Assembly: GCF_001426265.1 (NCBI RefSeq)
Contig: NZ_LMDG01000023.1
Location: 1-64,000, forward strand
Reading direction: 5' to 3'
Source of the DNA: Rhizobium sp. Root1220
GTDB taxonomy: Bacteria > Pseudomonadota > Alphaproteobacteria > Rhizobiales > Rhizobiaceae
Length of the DNA: 64,000 nucleotides
Shown here: positions 27,571 to 38,500 of the stretch, piece after piece
How the letters are laid out: each line of letters opens with the position of its first letter
Numbering within the stretch: the first letter of the stretch is position 1
Program-made: the position numbers and the translations under genes
The notes under the pieces: generated by a model
Told to the model about the DNA's origin: nothing
The model's input: the letters and a program-made list of their open reading frames with translations, nothing else
Databases searched by the model: none

Positions 27571-30153
27571 ATGTCGGAAATGATGCACAGCCTGGTCAAA
27601 CAGGCAGAGGACGGCGCTCATGCCTCTCCCTGCCCGCTTCCCCCGGCTAGAGAGATACCGGTCGGCCCAATCAGGGCATCGACATGGAAACCAGGGCTGT
27701 TGACCCGCGTGGTGAAGATATTTGCTGCGGGTACCGCCATTGCATCGACTGCCCGGCCAGTGCTCGCGCAGGCCGAAGCGGAAGCGATTGTGTCCGCTCA
27801 TCTTTTCACATCCACACAAGTTGTCGGCCTTTCCGTCGTGATCGGCGTGATTTCGGCGGCTCTGCTCTCCACACTGTGGGTCGTTCGCCAGCGCGGCAAC
27901 CTTGAAAGCGAGAGCCGCCAAATCCGGTCGGCACTTTCCGATGCGCAGCAACGCATCTCCCAGTACCAAGCACTGATCGCCGACAAGAACCGCCGCATCG
28001 TCATCTGGGATGGTGACGAGCGTCCTGAGTTGCTGGGCCAGCTACCAGCCGAAACCGGCGCACCCCAGGACAACGAATTTCTGGCCTTCGGCCTGTGGTT
28101 GAAACCGCGTTCGGCATCAGAACTCGACAGATCGATAGACCGTCTTCGCCAGTCGGCCCACAGCTTCGACATGGTCGTGGAAACCTATCGCGACGAGATC
28201 CTTGAAGCGCAGGGACGCGTGTCCGGCGGCCGCGCCTTCGTTCGCTTCGTCGCCCTCAACAATCTTCGCGCCGAGCTTGCAGAGCTGAAGATCGAGCGCG
28301 ACCGGCTCATGGGCTCGATTTCGGCATTCCAGGGCCTGCTTGATTCCATCGATCTGCCTGCGTGGCAACGCGATACCGAGGGACGGCTGACATGGGTCAA
28401 CCACGCCTATGGTGACGCCGTGGAAGCAAGCTCGCCGGCGCAGGCGGTCGACGAAAGCCGAGAATTCCTCACGACGATCGCACGCGAGCGTATTCGCGCC
28501 ACCTCCACGCCAGAATCGCCCTTTCACGACAAGATCTCGACCGTTGTCAGCGGCAACCGAACGTTTTTCGACGTGGTTGACGTCAAGGTTCCGAGTGGCT
28601 CGGCCGGGATAGCTGTCGATGTCTCCGGCATCGAGGCCGTGCGCGCCGAGTTGGAGCGCACGCTGAAGAGCCATGCTGAGACGCTCGATCATCTGGCAAC
28701 GCCGGTTGCGATCTTCGATGGCGAGCGGCGACTGCAATTCTACAACCAGGCCTTCGTTTCGCTCTGGGAGCTTGATATCGCCTTCCTGGAAGCCCGGCCG
28801 GACAATGCTGAACTGCTGGAGCGTCTGCGCGCCGCCAAGAAGCTGCCGGATCAGCTTAACTGGAAGACCTGGAAGGAGACCGCCCTCTCGGTCTATCGCG
28901 CGCTCGATACCCAGTCCGATCTCTGGCATCTCCCCAACGGTCAGACGCTGCGTGTCTTCGCAACCGCCCATCCTCAGGGTGGTGCGACTTGGGTCTTCGA
29001 GAACCTAACCGAACAGGTCGACCTCGAGACACGTTACAATACGCTGCTTAAAGTACAGGGCGAGACCATCGACCACCTTTCCGAAGGCGTTGCGGTGTTC
29101 GGAGCTGACGGACGCATCCGCCTTTCGAACCCCGCCTTCCGCGCCCTTTGGGGTATCACCGAGGTCGAGGCCAAGCCCGGAACGCATATTCGCGCGCTGG
29201 GCGAGGCGTGTGCGCCGTCCTATGACCGGCCGGATGGCTGGAAGGCTTTTGCCGAACTGATTACCAGCTTCGACGACGAGCGGCGCTCCAGCCAGGGAAC
29301 GCTTGAACTGTTCTCCGGCCTTGTCCTTGACTACGCGATCATACCGCTGCCGAACGCCCAGACGATGTTGACCTTCGTCAACATGACGGACAGCGTTCGC
29401 GCAGAACGCGCGCTGACCGAGAAAAACGAAGCGCTGCGCAAGGCCGACGAATTGAAGAACGATTTCGTCCAGCACGTTTCCTACGAACTGCGTTCACCGC
29501 TTACCAATATCATCGGCTTCACCGACCTCTTGCGCACGCCCGGCGTTGGCGAGTTCAATGAACGACAGGCCGAGTATATCGATCACATCTCGACATCCTC
29601 ATCGGTGCTGCTGACGCTGGTGAACGACATTCTCGATCTGGCGACCGTCGATGCCGGGATCATGCGGTTGAACTATTCCGAGATCGATCTCGGCGACCTG
29701 CTCGACGACGTGTCGATCCAGATCGCCGACCGGCTTCAGGAGAGCAGCGTAACGCTGGAGATCATCGCGCCCGCCCGCCTTGGATCAATTGTCGCAGACC
29801 CGCAGCGACTGAAGCAGATTCTGGTCAAGCTTTTGTCAAATGCGGCGAATTTCTCGCCGGAAGGCGCTGCAATCTCGTTGAAGTGCCAGCGCGAGGGGAC
29901 TGACTTCGTTTTTTCCGTCAGCGATCACGGCCCCGGAATCGCGCAGGACGTGATCTCCAACGTCTTCGACCGCTTCGCCACCGGCGCAAAGAGCGGCAAA
30001 CGCGGTGGCGCCGGACTGGGTCTTTCCATCGTCGACAGTTTCGTCAACCTGCATAACGGCCAGGTCGCGATCGACAGCCAAGCGGGCAAGGGAACGACCG
30101 TAACCTGCCGCATTCCCTCCGCCAATCTGCCTTCCTCAGTCGCCGCCGAATGA
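27571..30153 (+). CDS. divL: DivL-type cell-cycle kinase homologue (Tyr in place of phospho-His)
   Basis: The protein is about 860 residues, with a hydrophobic segment near the N-terminus (TQVVGLSVVIGVISAALLSTLW), a coiled region, several PAS-like domains (RDTEGRLTWVNHAYGD, FDGERRLQFYNQAFVSLWE, FGADGRIRLSNPAFRALWG) and a kinase core. The H-box reads FVQHVSYELRSPLTNI, with Tyr638 replacing the usual histidine, the hallmark of DivL. The ATP-binding domain is intact (LVKLLSNAANFSPEG, VSDHGPGIA, GGAGLGLSIV). DivL acts with DivK and CckA to control CtrA. The start is uncertain: ATGs at 27538, 27547 and 27571 are in frame, and anything earlier lies in the ahcY terminator. Confidence 0.9.
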   Translation: MSEMMHSLVKQAEDGAHASPCPLPPAREIPVGPIRASTWKPGLLTRVVKIFAAGTAIASTARPVLAQAEAEAIVSAHLFTSTQVVGLSVVIGVISAALLSTLWVVRQRGNLESESRQIRSALSDAQQRISQYQALIADKNRRIVIWDGDERPELLGQLPAETGAPQDNEFLAFGLWLKPRSASELDRSIDRLRQSAHSFDMVVETYRDEILEAQGRVSGGRAFVRFVALNNLRAELAELKIERDRLMGSISAFQGLLDSIDLPAWQRDTEGRLTWVNHAYGDAVEASSPAQAVDESREFLTTIARERIRATSTPESPFHDKISTVVSGNRTFFDVVDVKVPSGSAGIAVDVSGIEAVRAELERTLKSHAETLDHLATPVAIFDGERRLQFYNQAFVSLWELDIAFLEARPDNAELLERLRAAKKLPDQLNWKTWKETALSVYRALDTQSDLWHLPNGQTLRVFATAHPQGGATWVFENLTEQVDLETRYNTLLKVQGETIDHLSEGVAVFGADGRIRLSNPAFRALWGITEVEAKPGTHIRALGEACAPSYDRPDGWKAFAELITSFDDERRSSQGTLELFSGLVLDYAIIPLPNAQTMLTFVNMTDSVRAERALTEKNEALRKADELKNDFVQHVSYELRSPLTNIIGFTDLLRTPGVGEFNERQAEYIDHISTSSSVLLTLVNDILDLATVDAGIMRLNYSEIDLGDLLDDVSIQIADRLQESSVTLEIIAPARLGSIVADPQRLKQILVKLLSNAANFSPEGAAISLKCQREGTDFVFSVSDHGPGIAQDVISNVFDRFATGAKSGKRGGAGLGLSIVDSFVNLHNGQVAIDSQAGKGTTVTCRIPSANLPSSVAAE

Positions 30154-31664
30154 CAACGGCTACCGCCATCTCGCTCTATCTGGAGGATGAGGCGGAAACC
30201 CTGCGCCTCGGCGAAGACTTGGCATTGGCGCTGAAGCCGGGCGATTGCCTTGCGCTTTCAGGCGAACTCGGTGCGGGAAAATCCGCTCTAGCCCGTGCGT
30301 TTCTGCGTGCACTCGCCGATGACGCCGAGCTGGAAGTACCGAGCCCGACCTTTACCCTGGTTCAGTCCTACGATCTGCGTATTCCGATCTCCCACTTCGA
30401 TCTCTACCGGCTGGCCGATCCGGGAGAGCTGAACGAGCTTGGCTTCGAAGAAGCACTGCAGAGTGGCATCTGCCTTGTCGAGTGGCCTGAGATGGCCGAC
30501 GGCGAAATGCCGGCAGATCGTATCACCCTAAGACTCACCCACGAGGGTGCAGGGCGTCGGGTCACGATTGCGGCCTTGGGGAAACAGGCGTCCCGCATTC
30601 GACGGGTTCTTGCCATCCGCCAGTTTCTCGGCAAGGCGGGATTTCCAGAGGCTGAACGCAGGTTTCTGACCGGCGATGCATCTCTTCGCGCCTATGAAGC
30701 AGTCTACGCGGGCGATGGCATTCGTCGAATCCTGATGGATTGGCCGCCGCTGCCGGAAGGGCCGCCCGTTCTTGACGGCAAGCCCTACCCAAAGGTTGCG
30801 CACATTGCCGAGAACGCCTACCCCTTCGTGGCTATCGCCGCGGCGCTGCGCGACGATGGATTTGCCGCGCCGGAAATCTACGACGTCGACTATGACCAGG
30901 GAATCTTGCTGCTGGAGGATCTTGGCACCGACGGCGTTCTCGACGCTGCTGGCCGACCAATCCCCGAGCGCTATCGAGAAAGCGTTGCCTGCCTGGCAAA
31001 GCTGCATTCACACACGATACCGCAGGATATTCGTGTGTCCGACGCGCATATCCACCATATCCCGGATTTCGACCGAACCGCGATGAAGATGGAGGTTCGC
31101 CTCGTTCTGGACTGGCATCTGCCTTGGAGACGCGAAGGCGCGCCAGCAAGCGACGCCGAGCGGGATGACTATCTTGCGATATGGGACAGCCTGATCGACC
31201 AGCTGGAAACAGTAGAGAAAAATCTGCTGCTTCGCGATTTCCACTCACCCAATATCATCTGGCGCGGGAACGAGACCGGGGTTCGGCGGATCGGCTTGAT
31301 TGATTTTCAGGATGCGATGATCGGCCCCACCGCCTATGATCTCGCCTCGATCACGCAGGATGCCCGCGTCACCATCGAACCCGACCTGTTCGACCAACTG
31401 ATGGAGCACTACCTGTCGCTGCGACGCGCTGGAGGGAATTTCGAGGAGGCGAGCTTCCTGAAGAGTTGGGCGATCATGTCGGCACAGCGCAACTGTAAGC
31501 TTGCCGGCCTCTGGGTTCGATTGATGCAGCGCGACGGCAAGCCCGTCTACATGAAACATATGCCGCGCACGCTCTCGTATCTTGGGGTTGCCTTGAAGCA
31601 CGAAGCGCTTGCCCCCTTGCGCGACTGGTGCTTAAGGGCTGGAATAGTAACCAGCGAATCATAA
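30150..31664 (+). CDS. tsaE: TsaE tRNA t6A ATPase fused to an AmgK-like sugar kinase
   Basis: This is a two-domain fusion of 504 residues. Residues 1-150 are TsaE, the ATPase of the t6A37 tRNA modification complex: P-loop SGELGAGKSALARAF, VPSPTFTLVQSYD, HFDLYRLADP, VEWPE. Residues from about 165 are an aminoglycoside-phosphotransferase-fold kinase with DASLRAYEAVY, LLLEDLG, the catalytic loop LLLRDFHSPNIIW and the metal-binding LIDFQDAMIGPTAYDLAS. This half resembles AmgK, the N-acetylmuramate/N-acetylglucosamine 1-kinase. The adjacent murU supports a cell-wall recycling role. It starts in an ATGA overlap with divL. Confidence 0.92.
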   Translation: MTTATAISLYLEDEAETLRLGEDLALALKPGDCLALSGELGAGKSALARAFLRALADDAELEVPSPTFTLVQSYDLRIPISHFDLYRLADPGELNELGFEEALQSGICLVEWPEMADGEMPADRITLRLTHEGAGRRVTIAALGKQASRIRRVLAIRQFLGKAGFPEAERRFLTGDASLRAYEAVYAGDGIRRILMDWPPLPEGPPVLDGKPYPKVAHIAENAYPFVAIAAALRDDGFAAPEIYDVDYDQGILLLEDLGTDGVLDAAGRPIPERYRESVACLAKLHSHTIPQDIRVSDAHIHHIPDFDRTAMKMEVRLVLDWHLPWRREGAPASDAERDDYLAIWDSLIDQLETVEKNLLLRDFHSPNIIWRGNETGVRRIGLIDFQDAMIGPTAYDLASITQDARVTIEPDLFDQLMEHYLSLRRAGGNFEEASFLKSWAIMSAQRNCKLAGLWVRLMQRDGKPVYMKHMPRTLSYLGVALKHEALAPLRDWCLRAGIVTSES

Positions 31665-31676
31665 GTTCCGGATGAT

Positions 31677-32408
31677 ATGACCATCAAACAAGCCATGGTG
31701 CTGGCTGCCGGTCTCGGCACCCGCATGCGCCCGATTACCGATGCCATCCCCAAGCCGCTGGTGAAAATCGACGGCAAGGCCATGATTGACTACGCGCTGG
31801 ATCTGCTTGTCGAAGCCGGCGTCGAAAAAGCGGTCGTAAATGTGCACCACCACGCTGACCAGATGCTGGAACATCTGCGTGGCTACAGGAGGCTTGAAGT
31901 CATCATTTCCGATGAGCGCGAGCGGCTGATGAACAGCGGCGGCGGCTTGGCGAAAGGCCTGAAGCTTCTTGAACCGGGCAACGTTTTCGTGACCAATGCC
32001 GATCTCTTCTGGATCGGCGAGCGTGCAGGCAAGCCGAGCAACCTTCGCCGCTTGGCCGGTATCTTCGATCCCTGCAGCATCGATATGGCGATGCTGTGCG
32101 TCAATCTCGAGGACACAACGGGACACAACGGCAAGAACGATTTTAACCTCTCGGCCGACGGCAAGCTCAACCGGTATGGCGAAGACAGCCAAGCCCCGGT
32201 CGTCTACGCCGGTGCGATCGCGATGAACACGGCGTTCCTCGGCGATGCGCCAGCGGAGCCATTCAACCTCAACCTCTATTTCGACAAGGCGATCGCTCGC
32301 GGGCGGCTTTTCGGCATGGTTCTGGAGGGCCACTGGCTCACAGTCGGTACGCCCGAGGCGATCGGCGAAGCGGAGGAAACGATCCGACGTTATCGGACGT
32401 TTGCTTAG
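31677..32408 (+). CDS. murU: MurU-type nucleotidyltransferase
   Basis: This 243-residue sugar-1-phosphate nucleotidyltransferase has the signature AAGLGTRMRPITDAIPKPLV. The uridylyl site follows with TNADLFWIG, and VYAGAIAMN is a further block. MurU makes UDP-MurNAc from MurNAc-1-phosphate in the AmgK/MurU recycling route that bypasses de novo UDP-MurNAc synthesis (and fosfomycin). It lies 12 bp after the AmgK-like domain and 3 bp before addB. A general NDP-sugar role cannot be excluded, but the pairing is telling. Confidence 0.88.
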   Translation: MTIKQAMVLAAGLGTRMRPITDAIPKPLVKIDGKAMIDYALDLLVEAGVEKAVVNVHHHADQMLEHLRGYRRLEVIISDERERLMNSGGGLAKGLKLLEPGNVFVTNADLFWIGERAGKPSNLRRLAGIFDPCSIDMAMLCVNLEDTTGHNGKNDFNLSADGKLNRYGEDSQAPVVYAGAIAMNTAFLGDAPAEPFNLNLYFDKAIARGRLFGMVLEGHWLTVGTPEAIGEAEETIRRYRTFA

Positions 32409-32411
32409 ACG

Positions 32412-35400
32412 ATGATCGAGCGTCACCGCCCACGCGTTTTGACGATTCCGATAGGGCTACCGTTTCTGGCAACCCTGGCGGAAACGCTTTGCGACGGGAG
32501 GCTCACGCCAATCTTCCGTCATGATCCCGCCGATCCGCTCTCGCTATCCAAGGTCACGATCTATCTTCCCACGCGGCGCGCTGTGCGCGTGCTCCGTTCG
32601 GCGTTCGTCGATTTGCTTGGCGGACGCTCGGCTATCCTGCCGGTGATCAGGCCGCTTGGCGAAACGGATGACGATAGCGGCTACTTCGACGAGGCGCTTC
32701 CCGCTTCGCTCGATCTCGCTCAGCCGCTCTCGAACGCCGCGCGCCTACTGGAGTTGGCGCGACTGATCCTCGCCTGGCGTAACAAGCTGCCAGAGATCGT
32801 GCGGAGTATTCACTCCGATACGCCGCTGGTAGCGCCGGCAAGTCCTGCCGATGCGATCTGGCTGGCCCGGAACCTCGCCGAACTGATCGATTCGGTCGAG
32901 ACCGAGGACCGCGACTGGAGCGAGCTTGGTCGGTTGACCGCCAGGGATCATGCACTCTGGTGGCAATTGACCGCGGAGTTTCTACAGATCGCCAGCGCCT
33001 TCTGGCCGGAGCGTTTGAGCGAACTCGGCAAATCCTCGCCGGCGCGGCACCGCAATGCCATCCTCCGTGCCGAGGCAAATCGAATTGCGGCAATGCCACC
33101 GACAGGGCCGATTATCATTGCAGGTTCGACCGGCTCTGTTCCTGCCACGGCGGATCTCATAGGCGCGGTCGCAAAGAGGACAGAGGGCGTCATCGTCCTC
33201 CCCGGGCTCGACGTTGGAATGCCCGAGGAGCTTTGGCGGATGGTGGCGCCTGAACACGGCACGTCGGATTCCGCCAGCCGAAGCCACTCGCAGTATGGCC
33301 TTTCCGTGCTCCTGAGGAGCCTGCAGCTGACGCGAAACGATGTCACCGTGATCGGCGAAGCGCCATCGGCCTTAAAAAAGCGCGCCGAGATTCTTTCCCG
33401 TGCACTTTGCCCGGCGGAGGCGACGAGCGAATGGGGAGCCTGGAAGAGCAGTTTGGCGGACGACGCCCTATCCACGGCGTTTGAGGACGTCGCTCTGATC
33501 GAGGCTGGCAACGAACGCGAAGAGGCGACGGCCATCGCCATTGCCCTCCGTCTGGCGCTCGAACGCCCCGGAATGGATGGCGAGAGCCGGGCGGCCTTGA
33601 TTACACCGGACCGGAATCTCGCCCGGCGCGTCATGGCGGAGCTTTCGCGCTTCGATATTGTTGCCGATGATTCCGGTGGCACGCCGCTTTCCGCAACCCC
33701 GCAAGGCACGCTGCTGCAATTGCTTCTGGAGGCAACGTTGCGCCCCGGAGATCCGGTCGCGATTGTTGGTCTACTCAAGCATCCACTGGCGCGCTTCGGT
33801 CTCGATCAGCAGGCACTCGCCGAGGCCGTGGCCGCGCTCGAGCTTCTTGCGTTGCGCGGCGGCGTGGGGGAAGTTGATGTCTGCTCACTCGAACCGCTCC
33901 TCGATCAGCAGCTGACCGAACAGGCGAACGAGCGGCACGCGCCGAACTGGCGCAAGGCCCTTCCGCCGGACGCTGCCGAAAGAGCCCGTGATCTTGCTCG
34001 CCGGGTCGGAGAAGCCGCTGGACCCCTTGCTTCAGCGCTGGTGCGGCGTCAATCAAGCGACTGCGGGCTGACAACGGGCTTTACACTTTCCGAATGGGCG
34101 GAGCGCACCGGGCGTGCGATCGAGGCGGTAGCTCAAGACGAACGCGGTGATCTCGCCGGCCTCTGGGCCGGCGAGGCTGGCGACGCGCTGGTCAAACTCC
34201 TCAGCGAAGTGATCGAGACCGAAGGCCAGATCGAAGCCGACGGGCCGCAGTGGATCGATATCATGGCCGCGCTCTCGGCCGGGCAGTCGGTGAAACCCCG
34301 TGCGCTCAACCATCCACGGCTTTTCATTTTTGGCACGCTAGAAGCACGCCTGCAGAGCGTCGACACACTGATCCTGGGCGGACTGAACGAAGGCTCGTGG
34401 CCGGGGCAGACGGCCAACAATCCGTTCATTTCCCGTTCGATGAAAACGGAGATCGGGCTAGAGCCACCGGAACGCCGGATCGGGCAGCTGGCGCACGATT
34501 TCGAGATGGCCAACGGAACGCGGCACCTCGTCTATTCGCGGGCACTGCGCCAGGGTTCGACGCCAACGGTCGCCTCCCGCTGGCTGCAGCGGTTGTTCGC
34601 CTTAGGCGGCAAAGCATTCGAGGCGGAGCTGAAGGATCGTGGCGAGCATTACGTCCGTTGGGCGAGCGCCGTTGATCAGGGTGAGCGGCAGGCACCGGCG
34701 CAGCGGCCCAGTCCCGTTCCACCGCGCGATCTGCAGCCCAAATCCTACTCATTCAGCGAAGTCGGCCGATTGCGCCGAGATCCGTATTCGATCTACGCGC
34801 GGCGTGTTCTGCGGCTGCATCCCGTCGATCCGTTTAACCGCGATCCGGGTGTCGCCGAACGGGGTACGCTCTACCACAAGATAATCGACCGGTTCGTTCG
34901 CGAGGGGAACGTCGCGGGCACGGCGGATGCGGCCACCGCCATGGAGCGAATTCTTAGCGAATTGTTCGATATCGAGCAGCTGCCGCCGCATATCGACGCC
35001 GTATGGAGACCGCGTTTCCGCGAAGTCGCCCGCTCCTTCCTCGATTGGGAAGCGGAAAGGCGGCCAAGCATCCGGAAGACGCTGACTGAGGTGCGCGGCG
35101 GTATCGAGCTCGAGCAGATCGGCATCCGCCTCAACGGCGTTGCGGACCGGATCGACATCACGGGACCGAACGCGGCCGATATCATCGACTACAAGACGGG
35201 TTTCAATCCTTCGCCTGCCCAGGCGCGAGCGCTTCTCGATCCGCAGCTGGCGCTTGAGGCGGCGGCTCTTAACGCCGGTGCGTTCCGCGATGCAGGGAGC
35301 CTTGTACCTCAGGATCTTCTTTATGTTCGACTGCGACCAGGAACCCGGTTCCAGGTCGATACAGTCAACAACGAGTTCTCGACCCGCGGTGACAAGGCGA

Positions 35401-35597
35401 AGTCGGCGCTGGATCTGGCGACCGACTCTATAGACCGGCTGGTAAAGTTCGTGTCCCTGCTGCAATCCGGCGAGAAGGGCTTTACCTCACGCCTGATTCC
35501 CGCGCAGCAGTTCGAATTCGGCGGCGACTATGATCACCTTGCACGTGTGGCGGAGTGGTCGACCGCTGAAAGCGACGAGGCCAGCGGCGATGAATAG
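32412..35597 (+). CDS. addB: double-strand break repair protein AddB
   Basis: AddB is the inactive-helicase/nuclease subunit of the AddAB recombination complex, 1061 residues, alphaproteobacterial type. The N-terminal region has a degenerate helicase fold (VTIYLPTRRAVRVLRSAF). The C-terminal PD-(D/E)XK nuclease is seen in AERGTLYHKIIDRFV and GVADRIDITG...ADIIDYKTG. The residue expected to be the first Fe-S cysteine is Asp in RRDPYSIYARRVLRL, and no cysteines lie near the C-terminus, so the cluster of the Bacillus enzyme is absent. It overlaps addA by 8 bases. Confidence 0.94.
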   Translation: MIERHRPRVLTIPIGLPFLATLAETLCDGRLTPIFRHDPADPLSLSKVTIYLPTRRAVRVLRSAFVDLLGGRSAILPVIRPLGETDDDSGYFDEALPASLDLAQPLSNAARLLELARLILAWRNKLPEIVRSIHSDTPLVAPASPADAIWLARNLAELIDSVETEDRDWSELGRLTARDHALWWQLTAEFLQIASAFWPERLSELGKSSPARHRNAILRAEANRIAAMPPTGPIIIAGSTGSVPATADLIGAVAKRTEGVIVLPGLDVGMPEELWRMVAPEHGTSDSASRSHSQYGLSVLLRSLQLTRNDVTVIGEAPSALKKRAEILSRALCPAEATSEWGAWKSSLADDALSTAFEDVALIEAGNEREEATAIAIALRLALERPGMDGESRAALITPDRNLARRVMAELSRFDIVADDSGGTPLSATPQGTLLQLLLEATLRPGDPVAIVGLLKHPLARFGLDQQALAEAVAALELLALRGGVGEVDVCSLEPLLDQQLTEQANERHAPNWRKALPPDAAERARDLARRVGEAAGPLASALVRRQSSDCGLTTGFTLSEWAERTGRAIEAVAQDERGDLAGLWAGEAGDALVKLLSEVIETEGQIEADGPQWIDIMAALSAGQSVKPRALNHPRLFIFGTLEARLQSVDTLILGGLNEGSWPGQTANNPFISRSMKTEIGLEPPERRIGQLAHDFEMANGTRHLVYSRALRQGSTPTVASRWLQRLFALGGKAFEAELKDRGEHYVRWASAVDQGERQAPAQRPSPVPPRDLQPKSYSFSEVGRLRRDPYSIYARRVLRLHPVDPFNRDPGVAERGTLYHKIIDRFVREGNVAGTADAATAMERILSELFDIEQLPPHIDAVWRPRFREVARSFLDWEAERRPSIRKTLTEVRGGIELEQIGIRLNGVADRIDITGPNAADIIDYKTGFNPSPAQARALLDPQLALEAAALNAGAFRDAGSLVPQDLLYVRLRPGTRFQVDTVNNEFSTRGDKAKSALDLATDSIDRLVKFVSLLQSGEKGFTSRLIPAQQFEFGGDYDHLARVAEWSTAESDEASGDE

Positions 35598-38500
35598 CGA
35601 CACCGGACTGCCGGACGGCGACGATCCTATAGCCTGGACCAGCTGGACGACGATCCAGCAGTCGATCGCATCGGATCCCAAGCGCTCCGCCTGGGTTTCC
35701 GCCAATGCCGGTTCCGGCAAGACGCACGTGCTGACGCAAAGGGTAATCCGACTTCTGCTTGCCGGTGCACGCCCATCGTCGATCCTTTGCCTGACCTACA
35801 CAAAGGCTGCAGCTTCTGAAATGTCGATTCGGGTCTTCGATCGGCTGGCGGAGTGGGCCGTGCTTTCCGACGATGATCTCATCCAGCGAATTGCCGAGAT
35901 AGAGGGAAGGTCGCCGGATACGATAAAGCTCGCGCAAGCCCGCCGCCTGTTTGCCAAGGCGCTGGAAACACCGGGTGGGCTGAAGATCCAGACGATTCAC
36001 GCCTTCTGCGAAGCCCTGCTCCATCAGTTTCCGCTGGAAGCGAACGTTGCCGGCCATTTTTCCGTGCTCGACGACCGGGCGGCCGCAACGTTGCTCTCCG
36101 ATGCACGGCGATCGCTGCTGACGGCAACGACGCCCGAGGGAGATCGGGTTCTCGCCGAGGCATTTTCCTACGTTCTCAACCTCGGTGACGAATCGGGTCT
36201 CGAAAGGCTGCTGGAAGAGATCGTCGCAAATCGCAATGCGATCCGGATTTTCACACGGGTGGCAGAGCAAAGTGGTGGTGTTGAAGGCGTCCTCAGGACC
36301 AGACTGGGCCTTTCCGGTAACGACACGGAGGCGAGCATTTTCGAAGAATACTGGCCGTTGCCCAGTCTCAGGGGCAACGCGCTTGAGCGCTATGTCACCC
36401 TTGCAGAGCAGAAAGGCGGAGCAAAGGCGCAGGATATCGCCGCCGGCCTCAACGCGGTATCACGTGAGCGCCATCCTGCGCGGCGCGTCCCCATGCTGGA
36501 GCGGGTTTTTCTCACCACCAAGGGCGAACCCAAGTCGGATTCCCAATTCTTCGTGAAAGCGATGCTGAGCGAAGCTCCCGAACTCGCCGAGGCTATGGCG
36601 GTAGCCCGGGCGCATGTCGTCTCCTGTCGTGACCGCCTGAAGATCGTCCGGATGTACGACGCGACGCGGGCCGCGTTGATTCTCGCCACCCGGTTGGACC
36701 GGGACTACGAGGATCTCAAGAAGCAACGAAGCCAGCTCGATTTCGAGGATCTGATTACGCGCACTGCCGAATTGCTGACCAAAAGCGATGTCGGACCATG
36801 GATTCACTACAAGCTTGACCAAGGCATCGATCATATTCTGGTCGACGAGGCGCAGGATACCAGTCCTGTCCAGTGGAGTGTGATCCAATCACTCGCCGAA
36901 GACTTCTTTTCCGGCGAGAGCGCGCGCGACGTCGTTCGCACACTGTTTGCAGTCGGCGACGAGAAGCAATCCATCTATTCGTTTCAGGGCGCACGACCGG
37001 AGCGCTTTTCTGAGGAGAGCCAACGCACGCGGCACCGCGTGTCGCAAAGCGGTCTGGCTTTTTCTTCGGTACGCCTGCCGCTATCCTTCCGCTCGACGTC
37101 CGATGTTTTGGCAGCCGTGGATCACATCTTCGGGCCAGCCGACAATGCGCGCGGCCTCAGTGCCGACGGAGAACCGGTCGTACACCGCTCCAACCGCATC
37201 GGCCACCCCGGTGCCGTCGATCTCTGGGAGATGATCGCGCCGGAAGTGGCGATCAAGGAAGAGGATTGGACGGCACCCTTCGATGCGACCCCGGAGAGCG
37301 CGCCGGCGGCCATTCTTGCTCGTCGCATTGCACATGCGATCGACGGTCTGGTCGGCAAGGAGACAATCGTCAACAAGGGCAAAGAGCGCCCGATCGAGGC
37401 CGGTGATATCCTTGTTCTGGTCCGGAAGCGCGATTCCTTCGTCAATGCTCTGACACGGGCGCTGAAACGGCGCGGCAACATTCCGGTTGCGGGCGCCGAC
37501 CGCTTGCGCCTGACCAGCCATATCGCCATTCAGGATCTCGTGGCGCTCGGCCGCTTCCTGCTTCTACAGGAAGACGACCTTTCCCTGGCTGCGTTGATGA
37601 AGAGCCCGTTGCTTGACCTCAGCGAGGACGACATCTTTGCGGTTGCCGCCCTTCGCGGCGACGGCGACAGCGTCTGGTCTCATATCAACAAGTTCGCGGC
37701 AGACGGCAACGTGCGACTGGGCGCCGCCGTTGAGCGGCTAAGACTGTTTCTGGCCGAATCGAAGAATCTCTCGGTGCATGATTTCTATGCTCGAGTGCTC
37801 GGTAGCCATGGTGGGAGGCGACAGTTTCTCGCCCGGCTCGGCACCGAAGTCAGCGACATTCTCGATGAGTTCCTCACCTTCTCGCTCGATCACGAAAACT
37901 CCGGTCTGCCGGGACTGCAATCGTTCGTTTCGACCCTGGAACTGGAAGCACCCGAGGTGAAACGCGAGCAAGATAAGGGCCGCAATGAAGTGCGGATCAT
38001 GACGGTGCACGCTTCCAAGGGCTTGGAGGCTCCGATCGTTTTCCTGGTTGACGGTGGCTCCAAGGCGTTCACGCACACGCATATGCCGAAGCTTCGAATG
38101 CTGGAGCAGCGGGGCAGCGGTCCACCGATGCCTGTTTGGGTTCCGCTCGGTGATCTCGGCAATTCGCTGACGCAGGCGGATGCAACCCGTATTCAGGTCC
38201 TAGCCGAGGAAGAGTATCGCCGCCTTCTCTACGTGGCCATGACCCGCGCCGCTGATCGACTGGTTGTTTGCGGTTATCGCGGCGTCCGCACCAACACCGA
38301 TACCTGGCACGCTATGATTTCCGCCGCGATGACCAATAGCCATCCGCATGTTTCCGTCGCTGCATTTTCAGGACCGGATGGCGATTGGCAGGGAATCAAA
38401 TGGCGGGTACCGCGTATCGACCGCAGCTTCGAGCGGGCTGAGCGGGCTGAGTCGACCGCAATACGCCAAGCGTTGCCGATAGATCTCAATCGGCCACTAC

